A DNA stretch of 64,000 bases, taken from Halorubrum coriense DSM 10284 (GTDB lineage: Archaea > Halobacteriota > Halobacteria > Halobacteriales > Haloferacaceae). Position numbers and translations under genes: made by a program. Numbering within the stretch: the first letter of the stretch is position 1; each line of letters opens with the position of its first letter. Location: positions 1-64,000 of the forward strand of contig NZ_AOJL01000017.1 in NCBI RefSeq assembly GCF_000337035.1, given 5' to 3'. The notes beneath the pieces were generated by a model. The model was given only the letters and a program-made list of their open reading frames with translations, was not told the DNA's origin and did no database searches. Positions 33,794-42,697 of this stretch are shown piece after piece.

Positions 33794-35001
33794 CCGTGGC
33801 CGGCGTCGGCTTCTGGGTCCTCGTCGCGCTGGCGACGCTGACCAGTCTCGCCACCGCGTGGGCACTCGGCGCGAACAGCAACTCGCCGCCGTTCGCCCCG
33901 GCGATCGGCGCGAACGCCATCTCGACGATGCGGGCCGCCTTCCTCATCGGGATCCTCGCCGCGCTCGGCGCGCTCACGCAGGGCGGGGCGATCTCCGAGA
34001 CGGTCGGCGCGGGGCTCATAAACGGCGTCCAGATCAGCTCGCTGGCGGCGACGGCGGGGCTGCTCACCGCGACCGGGTTCATGGCCTTCGGCGTCTACAC
34101 CGGATACCCGGTCCCGGCGGCGTTCGCGACGACGGGAGCGATGGTCGGCGTCGGGCTCTCGCTCGGGGGCGATCCCGCCATCGACACCTACCGCCGCATC
34201 GGGCTGTTCTGGGCGCTCGTCCCGCCCGTCTCCGGCGGCCTCGCGTACGTCACCGCCAGCGTGCTCCGGCGCGACGACATCCCGGAGACGGTCGGCGTCC
34301 CGCTGCTCGCCGCCGTCGTCGGCGGGATCGTGGCCAACGTCCGACTGGGAGTCATCCCCTCGCCGCCCGACGCGGCCCAGAGCTCGGTCGCGGGGTTCGT
34401 CGCCCGGCAGGTCGGCGCGCCGACGGTCGCCGGGATCGACCCCGTGACGGTGCTCGTCACGCTGCTCGCGGCCGCGGCGTGGTTCGTCGCCGTCCGCCGG
34501 CGGACGCAGGCGTCGGTCGAGGGGGGAATTCGGTCGTTCCTCCTCGTCCTCGGGAGCGTCGTCGCCTTCTCCAGCGGCGGCAGTCAGGTCGGACTGGCGA
34601 CCGGCCCGCTCGAGAACCTCTACGGGGTCGAACTCGGCTTACCCGGCATCGTGCTGCTCTCGCTCGGTGCCGCGGGCATCCTCATGGGCGCGTGGATGGG
34701 CGCGCCGAAGCTGCTCCAGGCCACCTCGCGCGAGTACGCGCAGCTGGGCGCGCGGCGGTCGATCGCCGCGCTGGTCCCCGGGTTCATCATCGCCCAGCTG
34801 GCGATCGGGCTCGGGATCCCGATCTCGTTCAACAACATCATTATCTCCGGCGTCATCGGCGGGGGACTCGCCGGCGGCTCCGCGGGCGTCTCGCGGCGGA
34901 AGATCGGCGTCACTCTCCTCTTTTGGGGGATCACGCTCGTGGCCTCGATCGCGATCGGCTACGGGCTCTACGCGGCCTTCGCCGCCGTCCTCGGCGGGTG
35001 A
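33790..35001 (+). CDS. PiT-family inorganic phosphate transporter
   Basis: This 403-residue integral membrane protein has two PiT repeat halves and about ten to eleven helices. The signature GANSNSPPFAPAIGANAISTMRAA-type motif near residue 28 and the second-half motif FSSGGSQVGLATGPLENLYG plus SFNNIIISGVIGGGLAGGS are characteristic (cation:phosphate symport). The start GTG is chosen because it overlaps the mini-ORF stop and gives a complete first helix. A UspA gene lies convergent ten bases downstream. Confidence 0.9.
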   Translation: MTVAGVGFWVLVALATLTSLATAWALGANSNSPPFAPAIGANAISTMRAAFLIGILAALGALTQGGAISETVGAGLINGVQISSLAATAGLLTATGFMAFGVYTGYPVPAAFATTGAMVGVGLSLGGDPAIDTYRRIGLFWALVPPVSGGLAYVTASVLRRDDIPETVGVPLLAAVVGGIVANVRLGVIPSPPDAAQSSVAGFVARQVGAPTVAGIDPVTVLVTLLAAAAWFVAVRRRTQASVEGGIRSFLLVLGSVVAFSSGGSQVGLATGPLENLYGVELGLPGIVLLSLGAAGILMGAWMGAPKLLQATSREYAQLGARRSIAALVPGFIIAQLAIGLGIPISFNNIIISGVIGGGLAGGSAGVSRRKIGVTLLFWGITLVASIAIGYGLYAAFAAVLGG

Positions 35002-35011
35002 GCGCCCGAGA

Positions 35012-35440
35012 TCAGCGCACGACCGTCACGGTCACGGGGGCCTCGCCGACCACGCTCGTCGCCACGGTGCCGAGCAGCCGCCGGGCGACGCGTCCCCGCT
35101 CGCCGCCGTGGCCGCCCATGACGACGTGGTCGACGTCGTGGTCGTCGACGTAGTCGAGAATGGTCTCCGCCGGGTCGCCCGTCCGAACCGCCGTCTCGAC
35201 GGGCTGGTCGGTCTCGGCGCGCGCGGTCGCCCGTTCGACGACGCGGTCGGCCCGGTCGCGAGCGCTCTCGCGGCGGTCCTCGTCGGCTCCGAGGATCCCG
35301 CCCTCGCTCATCGGCGCGTCGAGCGGCGTCACCACGTTCAACACCGTCACCCGACAGTCGAAGCGTTCGAGCGCCTCGTCGAGCGCCTCGGCGGCCAGCG
35401 GTGACCCGTCGAGCGGGACGAGTACGTGAGACGTTGCCAT
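35012..35440 (-). CDS. Universal stress protein (UspA family)
   Basis: This 142-residue UspA protein opens VLVPLDGSPLAAEALDEALE and ends APVTVTVVR. The nucleotide loop MGGHGGERGRVARRLLGTVATSV fits the G-2X-G-9X-G(S/T) ATP-binding pattern. The ATG eight codons inside the longer frame is preferred because homology begins there. Its gene converges on the phosphate transporter, which may be fortuitous. Confidence 0.92.
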   Translation of the reverse strand: MATSHVLVPLDGSPLAAEALDEALERFDCRVTVLNVVTPLDAPMSEGGILGADEDRRESARDRADRVVERATARAETDQPVETAVRTGDPAETILDYVDDHDVDHVVMGGHGGERGRVARRLLGTVATSVVGEAPVTVTVVR

Positions 35441-35521
35441 ACAAGTCCTTGCGTCCCCGTACACATATCGACGGTGGTCACGCGCGCGCCGGTCGCGGCG
35501 ACCGGGCGGCGCGTCGGTCGC

Positions 35522-36394
35522 CTACTCTCCCGTCTCGATCGGCGCGCCGACGAGGTTGCCCCACTCGGTCCACGAGCCGTCGTAGTTGCGGACATCGTCG
35601 TAGCCGAGCAGCTCGTGGAGGAGGAACCACTCGATCGACGAGCGCTCGCCGACGCGACAGTAGGTGATCGTCGACTCGTCGCCGTCGACGCCGGCGTCGC
35701 CGTACAGCTCGCGGAGCTCGTCCGCGCTCTTGAACGTCCCGTCCTCGTTCAGCGTCGTGCCGATCGGCACGTTGCTCGCGCCGGGAATGTGGCCGCCGCG
35801 CTGGGCGGTCTCGTTGAGCCCCTCGGGCGCGATGACCTCGCCGGAGAACTCCTCCGGCGAGCGGACGTCGACCATCGGGATCCCCTCCTCGATCGCCTTG
35901 TCGATGTCGTCCTTGTACGCGCGGACGCTCTCGAAGGGGCCGCGGGCCGCGTACTCGCGGGGCGTGAAGTCGGGCTCCTCGGTGGAGAGCGGGTAGTCGT
36001 TCTCGACCCAGTACCCCTTCCCGCCGTCGACCACGCGGATGTCGTCGTGACCGTAGTACTTGTAGATCCAGTAGCCGAACAGCGCGAACCAGTTCGGCAC
36101 GCGGCCGCCGCCGTACACGACGACGGTCGTGTCGGCGTCGATGCCGCCCTCGCCGTTCCGCTCCGCGAACGCCTCCTTCGAGACGATGTCGCGCTCCGTC
36201 TCGTCGGTGAACACCGCGTCCCACTCGAAGTTCAGCGCGCCGGGGATGTGGCCCTCCCCGTAGGGCGTGTACTCCGACTCGTCGGTGACGGTCGGGTTGT
36301 TGATCTCGACGAGTCGGTGGTCGGAGTCGTCGTCCTGAAAGGCGTCGAGGTGTTCTTCGACCCAGTCCGCCGTGACGAGTACGTCTTCAGACAT
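35522..36394 (-). CDS. Thiosulfate sulfurtransferase (two-domain rhodanese)
   Basis: This 290-residue protein has tandem rhodanese domains: an inactive N-terminal one (about residues 5-135) and an active C-terminal one (about 150-285) with catalytic Cys in the loop TYCRVGERSS. Also visible are VEINNPTVTDESEYTPYGEGHIPGA-type and MVDVRSPEEFSGE motifs. It transfers sulfane sulfur from thiosulfate or 3-mercaptopyruvate to cyanide or protein acceptors; CRVGER(S) suggests the haloarchaeal TssA group. Cytoplasmic, no signal peptide. Confidence 0.94.
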   Translation of the reverse strand: MSEDVLVTADWVEEHLDAFQDDDSDHRLVEINNPTVTDESEYTPYGEGHIPGALNFEWDAVFTDETERDIVSKEAFAERNGEGGIDADTTVVVYGGGRVPNWFALFGYWIYKYYGHDDIRVVDGGKGYWVENDYPLSTEEPDFTPREYAARGPFESVRAYKDDIDKAIEEGIPMVDVRSPEEFSGEVIAPEGLNETAQRGGHIPGASNVPIGTTLNEDGTFKSADELRELYGDAGVDGDESTITYCRVGERSSIEWFLLHELLGYDDVRNYDGSWTEWGNLVGAPIETGE

Positions 36395-36532
36395 CAGCCG
36401 TAATAGGGTCTAACGCCGTTTTGAACGTCCGATAATGGCGGTTCTTTCCGGGGCCTGTGACGGCCGGAAAACGAGAGGAACCGCCGAAAACGACCGCTTC
36501 GAGGCCGAACGAACGTTTGGCTGCTCTGACAC

Positions 36533-36958
36533 CTACCGGATCACCGTCACGGGAACGTCGGCCTTGTCGACGACGCTCTTCGCGACGCTGCCGACGACCT
36601 GCTCGCGCTCCGCCGAGAGCCCGCGGTGGCCGACGTAGATGGCGTCGACGGCCTCCTCGGCGGCGTACTCGGTGAGCGCGTCGGCCGGCCGCCCCGTGAG
36701 CAGTTGGGTCTCCACGGTGATCGACTCGTCGCCGACGGCCTCCTCGGCGATGGTGCGGGCGTTCGACAGGACCCCCTGCCCGGCCTCGACGGCCGCGTCC
36801 TCGCCCGGGAGGATGATGGTGCCGTCGACCAGTTCGGAGTCCGGCGTCAGCACGTGGGCGATCTCCAGCGTCTCGTAGAACGCGACCGCCTGACGCGCCG
36901 CGTACCGGACCGCCTCGTCCCCCTCCGTCGATCCGTCGGTCGCAACGAGGTAGCTCAT
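36533..36958 (-). CDS. Universal stress protein (UspA family)
   Basis: This 141-residue UspA protein has N-terminal YLVATDGSTEGDEAVRYAARQ and a C-terminal nucleotide loop VGHRGLSAEREQVVGSVAKSVV, a good G-2X-G-9X-G-S match, so ATP binding is likely. The intervening segment (SELVDGTIILPGEDAAVEAG) is longer than in the 35.0-kb copy, so the two are not recent duplicates. Starts at the ATG where the domain begins. Confidence 0.93.
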   Translation of the reverse strand: MSYLVATDGSTEGDEAVRYAARQAVAFYETLEIAHVLTPDSELVDGTIILPGEDAAVEAGQGVLSNARTIAEEAVGDESITVETQLLTGRPADALTEYAAEEAVDAIYVGHRGLSAEREQVVGSVAKSVVDKADVPVTVIR

Positions 36959-37026
36959 ACGCGGAGATGGGTCCGAGAGACACATAATTCCTGTCGGGCG
37001 TTCCCGGCCCGCGACTCCGCGGCGAG

Positions 37027-38016
37027 TTACCGGCCGCCGGTGTCGGCTCCCGGCCGGACGCGGTCGCCCTCGGAGGCGTGGACCGCGTCGAGAACTTCCT
37101 GAACGCGCGTCGCCTCGCCGAAGGAGACGAGGTCGCCCCCGTCGCCGTCGACCGCGCCCGCGAACTCGGTCAGGAGCGCGCGCACGGTGTCGCCGCGCTC
37201 GTCGACGAGCGTCGCCTCGCCCTCGCGGCCGCGGTCGCGCACGAGCCGGTACCACTCCGTCAGCGACAGCGACGCCTCGTCGCCGACGACGGTGACGCTG
37301 TTCTCCTCCTCGCCCTCGTGGTCGCACAGCAGGTCGATCGTCCCGCGGACCCCGTCGGCCCGGAACGTCCCGACCACGTCGTCCTCGTAGCGCTCGGGGC
37401 CGGCGTAGCCGACGTCGGCGGAGACGGCCTCGATCGGCCCGAACAGCTCCTGAACGCCGAACAGGAAGTGCGTCCCCACCTCGCGCAGGGGGCCGCCCTG
37501 CTCGCGCGACTCCAGCCACGACACGTCCTGCCACTCGCGGGGCCACTCCGGGAACCGGAACCGGAGCTCCGCGCGGCGCGGGTCGCCGACCTCCCCCGAG
37601 TCGACCAGCTCCCGGAGCCGGAAGAACCCGGGCGTGTAGCGGAACGGTAGGTTCACGGCCGTGACGCGGTCGGTCTCCTCGGCGAGCGAGACGAGTTCGC
37701 GGCCCGTCTCGGCGTCGGCCGCGATGGGCTTCTCGCAGATCACGTGCCTGTCGGCCGCGAGCGCGTCGGCCACCACGTCGCGGTGCGCGAGCGGGGGGAC
37801 GCCGACGTAGACGGCGTCGAGGCCGTCGGTGTCGACGAGCGCCTCGTGGTCGGTCGTCGTCGCGGTGCGGTCGGTGCCGTGGTCGGCCGCGAGCGACGCG
37901 GCGCGGTCCGCGTCGAGGTCGCAGGCGGCCGCCAGTTCGAACCGGTCGTGGTCCGCTATCGCGGCCGCGAGGCGGTTCCCGATCACGCCGCAGCCGACGA
38001 TGCCGATCTGTATCAC
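37027..38016 (-). CDS. Gfo/Idh/MocA family oxidoreductase
   Basis: This 329-residue NAD(P)-dependent oxidoreductase has the N-terminal Rossmann motif IGIVGCGVIGNRLAAAI, the conserved CEKPIAAD (catalytic Lys region, about residue 95) and the C-terminal substrate-domain region ESREQGGPLREVGTHFLFGVQ with the conserved His. Substrates of the family are sugars, inositols or dihydrodiols; none can be named here. The GTG start is chosen because a TATA-like CTACAAG on the minus strand (38041-38047) lies 27 bases upstream. Confidence 0.9.
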   Translation of the reverse strand: MIQIGIVGCGVIGNRLAAAIADHDRFELAAACDLDADRAASLAADHGTDRTATTTDHEALVDTDGLDAVYVGVPPLAHRDVVADALAADRHVICEKPIAADAETGRELVSLAEETDRVTAVNLPFRYTPGFFRLRELVDSGEVGDPRRAELRFRFPEWPREWQDVSWLESREQGGPLREVGTHFLFGVQELFGPIEAVSADVGYAGPERYEDDVVGTFRADGVRGTIDLLCDHEGEEENSVTVVGDEASLSLTEWYRLVRDRGREGEATLVDERGDTVRALLTEFAGAVDGDGGDLVSFGEATRVQEVLDAVHASEGDRVRPGADTGGR

Positions 38017-38096
38017 GGCCGAGGGAAGCGGTCGGACGCGCTTGTAGCTTCGGGAGGCGGAACGGCTCCGGGTCGCCTCCGACGGAGACGAGCCTC

Positions 38097-38660
38097 TCAG
38101 GCGTCGTCCAGCGGTCGCGCGACCAGCTCGCCCCACGACTCGAAGCCGTGGCGGTCGTAGAACGCTCGCGCGCGCTCGTTGGCGGCGTCGACGTCCAGTA
38201 CTAGCCGATCGAGCGGGAGGTCCTGATCGCTCGCGAGCGCGAGCGCCGCGTCGATCAGGTCGTCTGCGACGCCGGTCCCGCGGTGGTCGGGCGCGACGTA
38301 CAGCTCGTTCAGCACCGCCGCGTCCCAGATCATCGCCATCCGCGCCGGGAGGACGAAGACGTAGCCGACGACCGAGCCGGCGGTCGCCGGTCCCGCTCCG
38401 GTCTCGTCTCCGGCTTCATCTCCGTCTCCGTCTCCGCTCTCGTCCGCCGCGACGGTCACGCACCGGGGGTCGTCGGTGACGCAGCGGTCGACCCAGTCGA
38501 GCCACCGCTCGCGGTACGCCTCGGTGAGCTTGCCCTCGTAGGCGGCCGCCTTCCCGTCGCCGCCGGTGTTCGCCCCGAGCCCGCGCTCGAAGGCGACCTT
38601 CGCGGCGTAGAGGCCGTCGGCGTCGCGGTCGCGGTCGTACGGACGGAGGTCGACGCTCAT
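38097..38660 (-). CDS. GNAT family N-acetyltransferase
   Basis: This 187-residue GNAT protein has the central strand-loop VLNELYVAPDHRGTGVADDLIDAAL (acetyl-CoA pyrophosphate loop) and the late motif DVDAANERARAFYDRHGFE. A short acidic insert (DESGDGDGDEAGDETG) interrupts the N-terminal half. The substrate is unknown. Its ATG overlaps the TGA of the preceding TIGR00300 gene by four bases, so the two are translationally coupled. Confidence 0.9.
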   Translation of the reverse strand: MSVDLRPYDRDRDADGLYAAKVAFERGLGANTGGDGKAAAYEGKLTEAYRERWLDWVDRCVTDDPRCVTVAADESGDGDGDEAGDETGAGPATAGSVVGYVFVLPARMAMIWDAAVLNELYVAPDHRGTGVADDLIDAALALASDQDLPLDRLVLDVDAANERARAFYDRHGFESWGELVARPLDDA

Positions 38661-39964
38661 TCGTCCGCCACCGCCGTTTCGGCGTCGCCGTCCTCCAGCA
38701 CGAGCTCCGCGAGCGTCGGGACGAACGTCCCGATGTCGGTGACCATGCCGATCGCCTGCGCCGAGCCCCGGTCGAGTAGCTGGGTGACCGTGGCGGGGTT
38801 GATGTCGACGCAGACGGTCTTCGTCGTGGAGGGGAGGCAGTTCCCGACCGCGACGGAGTGGAGCAGCGTGGCGAGCATGATCACGATGTCGGCGTCGTGC
38901 GCCTGCTCGCGGATCGCGTCCTGCGCCTCGACCGCGTCGGTGATCGTGTCCGGGAGCGGCCCGTCGTCCCGGATCGACCCCGCGAGGACGGTGTCGACGC
39001 CGTGCTCGACGCACTCGTACATCACGCCCTCCGTGACGACCCCGTCCTCGACCGCGGCCTCGATCCCGCCGGCGCGGATGATCTCCGAGATGGTCCAGAT
39101 GTGGTGTTTGTGTCCCTTCCGCGGGTGTTCGAGCGTCTCGACGTTCATGCCGAGCGAGGTGCCGTAGATGGAGCGCTCCAGGTCGTGCGTGGCGAAGCCG
39201 TTGCCCGCCGAGAGCGCGTCGACGTAGCCCCCCGCGACGAGGTCGGCGAGCGCGTCGCCCGCGCCGGAGTGGATCACCGCGGGCCCGGCGACGACCATCA
39301 CGTTGCCGCCGTCCGCCTTCACCGCGCGCAGCTCCGCGGCCACCTCCCGGATCGTCGACTCGGAGGGGCGCTCGGCGGAGACGCCGCCCTGCATGAAGCC
39401 GAACGCGCCGCCTCCGCTCCGGGGACGCTCGGGCGGTTTCACGCGGATCCCGGACTGGTCGGTCGCGACGAGGTCGCCCTCCTCGATCGCGTTGAGCGTC
39501 TTGGTGTAGGCGCGCGGGGAGCCGCCCGGGTCCGAGGCGTCCGCTCGGTCCCCCTCGCCGGCGTCCGCTGCCGGCTCGGGTTCCACGACCAGCGCGCAGT
39601 CCATCTCGATCCGCTCGACGCCGATCCACTCGCCGTCGTACAACACCTCGGTCGGGTGGTTCGTGGTCGAGTAGAAGTTCGGCGGGACCACCTTGTCGGC
39701 GGGCGCGGCGACGAGCTCCACGTCGGAGGGGTCCTCGAGCACCGCGCCGTTCTGGTGGAGCTCGTGGAGGATCCCCCGCAGCGTCTCGGGGTCGTCCGCG
39801 GAGACGGTCAGCCGGCAGTACGACTCCTCGGTCTCGTGTTTCCCGACGTCGAACCGCTCGACGTCGAACGAGCCGCCGAGGTCCATCACCGCGCCGAAAC
39901 AGCGCTGCATCGTCCCGCTGTCGATGATGTGGCCCTCGAGTTCGACGGTCCGCGAGTGGGTCAT
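38657..39964 (-). CDS. TIGR00300 family protein (archaeal ornithine cyclodeaminase type)
   Basis: This 435-residue protein belongs to the LOR/SDH-related TIGR00300 family. A methanogen member is an ornithine cyclodeaminase converting ornithine to proline and ammonia. Characteristic stretches are ELEGHIIDSGTMQRCFGAVMD at the N terminus, PPNFYSTTNHPTEVLYDGEW, and the nucleotide-binding C-terminal part with VMVVAGPAVIHSGAG and LLHSVAVGNCLPSTTKTVCVDINPATVTQL. The acidic insert around residue 135 is lineage-specific. Coupled with a GNAT gene. The activity in this organism is inferred from the family. Confidence 0.82.
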   Translation of the reverse strand: MTHSRTVELEGHIIDSGTMQRCFGAVMDLGGSFDVERFDVGKHETEESYCRLTVSADDPETLRGILHELHQNGAVLEDPSDVELVAAPADKVVPPNFYSTTNHPTEVLYDGEWIGVERIEMDCALVVEPEPAADAGEGDRADASDPGGSPRAYTKTLNAIEEGDLVATDQSGIRVKPPERPRSGGGAFGFMQGGVSAERPSESTIREVAAELRAVKADGGNVMVVAGPAVIHSGAGDALADLVAGGYVDALSAGNGFATHDLERSIYGTSLGMNVETLEHPRKGHKHHIWTISEIIRAGGIEAAVEDGVVTEGVMYECVEHGVDTVLAGSIRDDGPLPDTITDAVEAQDAIREQAHDADIVIMLATLLHSVAVGNCLPSTTKTVCVDINPATVTQLLDRGSAQAIGMVTDIGTFVPTLAELVLEDGDAETAVADE

Positions 39965-40233
39965 ACGGAGGCGTCGCGCCCGCCGGGGAAACCCGTTTCC
40001 CTCGCTCCGTTAGCGCTCCCCGACAGCGGATGTATGCTAACTGTGTCGGAATCCTCACAGACCGAGAGGTACTGGTTGCTGAATACTGGGGTTGTAGCCA
40101 GCACGGGAACTGCGTTATCTTCTCTGTCTGAGTCCGGAACCAACCGATAGAACGTGCCTGCCGACCTGTCGCCAGTACCCCTGCCAACTGCCGTTGAGGG
40201 TTGCGGAGTCGATCCGGTAGAGTGTGCGTACAT
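39961..40233 (-). CDS. Possible small hypothetical protein upstream of the TIGR00300 gene
   Basis: An open frame of 90 residues has a reasonable composition in its middle (RLVPDSDREDNAVPVLATT) and its TGA overlaps the next ATG as ATGA. No TATA box is properly placed, the N terminus lies in low-GC sequence and no family is recognised. It may instead be non-coding debris in this 323-base gap, for which no other gene is supported. Confidence 0.25.
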   Translation of the reverse strand: MYAHSTGSTPQPSTAVGRGTGDRSAGTFYRLVPDSDREDNAVPVLATTPVFSNQYLSVCEDSDTVSIHPLSGSANGARETGFPGGRDASV

Positions 40234-40287
40234 TCCGGTAGCCCCCTAATAGCAATACTGCCGTAACACGTATCGCACAATTGAACC

Positions 40288-40455
40288 ATGAATCGACTCG
40301 AGTGCCCCATAGACGGATGTAGCGCGACCATTGAAGCCGAGACTGAAGAAGAGGTTATGTCGCAAGCCGAAGAACACGCGAACAGTTCACACCCCGAACT
40401 CGAAATGGACGACGAGACCGTCGAAACAATCAGGTCGAGTATTATCCAAGTCTAA
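40288..40455 (+). CDS. DUF1059 small zinc-finger-like protein
   Basis: This 55-residue protein begins MNRLECPIDGCSATIEAE and continues EEEVMSQAEEHANSSHPELEM. The paired Cys (CPIDGC) and His (HANSSH) form a C2H2-like metal site, as in the DUF1059 family. The C-terminal helix is DDETVETIRSSII. Codon use is visibly less GC-rich than the surrounding genes, and the flanking ~300 bases share this low GC, so the gene may sit on a recently acquired or eroded islet. Function unknown; DNA or RNA binding is possible. Confidence 0.8.
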   Translation: MNRLECPIDGCSATIEAETEEEVMSQAEEHANSSHPELEMDDETVETIRSSIIQV

Positions 40456-40633
40456 GGATAAGAGCCGTACTGATCGATGTGTCGGTCACCTGTACCGACC
40501 GACCACTCTCTCCCGTAGGTCGGCCTCAGTTCGCAGCGCATTCGCGCGCCGTGCGTAGCAACAAACTCGCGAGCGTCTCCCTCGCGCCTGCGACTCACGC
40601 CGTTCGGCCGGTCGCAGGCACTCGCCCCCGCCC

Positions 40634-42535
40634 TCAGATCAGCCCGAGCGCGGTGAGGATCTGGTTGCCGAAGATCATCGCGACCAGCCCCGCCAGCATC
40701 ACCAGCCCGGAGGAGACCGTGATCGTCCGCACCGCGGCGTGTCGGTCGCTGACCGGGACCCGACTGATCACCGCCTCGGCGGCCATCCGGAGGATGCGGC
40801 CGCCGTCGAGCGGGAACGCGGGCAGGCAGTTGAACAGCGCCAGCTGGATGTTGATCCACCCGGACCAGAAGAGGAGGTTCGCCAGCAGGAAGACCCCGCC
40901 GCCGAGCACCGCGAGCGGCCCTTCGACCACGAAGAAGTTGGTCACCTCACCGGTGAACCCCGCGAAGTTGAACGGGAGCCCGAACAGGCCGCTGAGCGGG
41001 AGGATGAGCGCGACGAAGACGAGCCCGAGCGGCGACTCGGTGATCCCGCCGAGCGGGACGCCGTCCGCCGCCCCCTGCCCGCCGTCGCCGCCGAGCAGTT
41101 CGAGGTACGCGCCGGCGGGGTACTCCGTGACCCCCACGTCGTCGAGCGCGAGCCCGCTCGTGCCGGGGAAGACGCTGACGCCGACGAACCCGCCGTCGCG
41201 GTTCGGGTGCGGGTCGAGTTCCACGTCGTAGGTGTCGCGTTCGCCGTCCGCGTCGTACACCGTGACGGGGACGGTCTCGCCCGCCTCGCGCTCGCCGAGG
41301 ACGGCCGAGAGCGCGTCGTTGTCGACGACGCGCTCGCCGTCGACCGAGACGATCGTCAGCGGCTCGCCGAGCGCCGCGCCCGCGTCGTGGATCGGGCCGT
41401 CCTCTTGGACGCCGACGACGTACGCGCCGATCGGGACGTCTCGGACGGTGACGGCGGCCTCGTCTTCGGCGGTCTCGACGTCGGTGGCGGTCTCGGCACC
41501 GGGCGCGTCGCGGACCTGTTCGACGACGGTCTCGTTGCCCGTCACCGTCAGCGTCGCGCGCTCGTCGTCGCCGACCGCGGCGAAGAGGTCGGACTCGGTC
41601 GCGACCGGTTCGCCGTTCACGCTCGCGATCGTCACGGGCGCGCCCTCGATCGTCACGCCGAGGGGGTTCCCGCCGGCGGAGCCGACCACCTGTAGCTCGC
41701 GGTCGACCCGCACCGTCTCCCTGGCGTCGCCGTCGTCGAGGGTGAGCGCGACGGAGTCGCCGGCGTCGGCGACCGCGGACTCGAATTCGCCCGCGGTCTC
41801 GATCGGCGTGCCGGCGACCTCGACGACCCGGTCGCCCTGCGAGATGTCGGCGGCGGCCGCCGGGGAGCCGGGGTTCACCTCGCCGACCGCGTACCCGGCG
41901 GCGGGCGAGATGGCCCCGACGACGGGGCCGAAGAGGAGCGCGAAGACGACGATCGTCAGCACCGTGTTCGCGGTGACGCCGGCCGCGAACATCCGAGCGC
42001 GCGCCCCGCGGGACGCCTCCTGCGTCGCCTCCTCGTCCGGTTCGACGAACGCGCCGACCGGGAGGAACGCGAAGAAGACGAGCCCCATCGACTCGATGTC
42101 GATGTCCTCGACCCGGCAGAGGAGGCCGTGCGCGCCCTCGTGGATCACCATCGCGCCGGCGAGTCCGGCGACGATCTCGGGCGCGACGGACAGCGGGAGG
42201 AAGTCGTTGACGCCGGGGATGATGAGGAAGTTCTGCGGCTGTTGGATCGCGGAGGGCTGCGCGTTCGTGAACGCCGACGACGCGGACGAGAGGATGAGCG
42301 CGAACGACGCCACCATCGCCACCAAAGCCCCCCCGAGCCCGAGGTTGGCGACCGCGCGCCAGAACCGCTTCGGCGCCGCGAGCCGGCCGAGGAAGGCGCG
42401 CCCCCGGAGCGTCCGGAGGGTCAGTACCGGACCGGAGACCCCGACGCCGTCCGGGAGACTCCCCCGGTTCCGCAGCCACATCGCGACCGCGGAGTACGCG
42501 AGGACCCCCGTGAGCACCCAGAACAACGTGTTCAT
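40634..42535 (-). CDS. Site-2-protease family membrane metalloprotease (M50) with PDZ domains
   Basis: This 633-residue intramembrane zinc protease carries the HEGAH metal motif in AGAMVIHEGAHGLLCRVE (about residue 130) and the distal Asp in NCLPAFPLDGGRILRM near the C terminus. Between them are about two PDZ-like domains (regions with VNPGSPAAAADISQGDRVVEV and GVQEDGPIHDAGAALGEPL). Around six to seven transmembrane helices are predicted. Such proteases cut membrane-bound regulators. The start is the ATG just before the first helix; the longer upstream frame is antisense shadow. Confidence 0.92.
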   Translation of the reverse strand: MNTLFWVLTGVLAYSAVAMWLRNRGSLPDGVGVSGPVLTLRTLRGRAFLGRLAAPKRFWRAVANLGLGGALVAMVASFALILSSASSAFTNAQPSAIQQPQNFLIIPGVNDFLPLSVAPEIVAGLAGAMVIHEGAHGLLCRVEDIDIESMGLVFFAFLPVGAFVEPDEEATQEASRGARARMFAAGVTANTVLTIVVFALLFGPVVGAISPAAGYAVGEVNPGSPAAAADISQGDRVVEVAGTPIETAGEFESAVADAGDSVALTLDDGDARETVRVDRELQVVGSAGGNPLGVTIEGAPVTIASVNGEPVATESDLFAAVGDDERATLTVTGNETVVEQVRDAPGAETATDVETAEDEAAVTVRDVPIGAYVVGVQEDGPIHDAGAALGEPLTIVSVDGERVVDNDALSAVLGEREAGETVPVTVYDADGERDTYDVELDPHPNRDGGFVGVSVFPGTSGLALDDVGVTEYPAGAYLELLGGDGGQGAADGVPLGGITESPLGLVFVALILPLSGLFGLPFNFAGFTGEVTNFFVVEGPLAVLGGGVFLLANLLFWSGWINIQLALFNCLPAFPLDGGRILRMAAEAVISRVPVSDRHAAVRTITVSSGLVMLAGLVAMIFGNQILTALGLI

Positions 42536-42641
42536 TACCACGGCGTTGGGCTCGCCCGCTCGTAAGGGGTTCGGTTCCGGGGACCTCGGCCGTCGACGCG
42601 GCGCGCGTCGGGACGGCTCTCGGCTCCGGTCGGCGAGGACC

Positions 42642-42687
42642 GATAGGCCCCCGCTCGTGTGGCGGGGACTGATAGGCCCCCGCTCGT
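42642..42687 (+). repeat. Tandem duplication in the promoter of the DoxX-like gene
   Basis: GATAGGCCCCCGCTCGT occurs at 42642-42658 and again at 42671-42687, period 29, with related flanks. The second copy places its GATAGG about 27 bases before the ATG at 42698, where a TATA box would sit, so the duplication may have copied a promoter element. Confidence 0.7.
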
Positions 42688-42697
42688 CTGGTGCGAC

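Noticed and set aside
39965-40287. Remnant of a transposase in the low-GC gap
   Set aside because: All six frames are short and none shows a DDE or HUH motif. Only a weak 90-codon frame remains, listed with low confidence.
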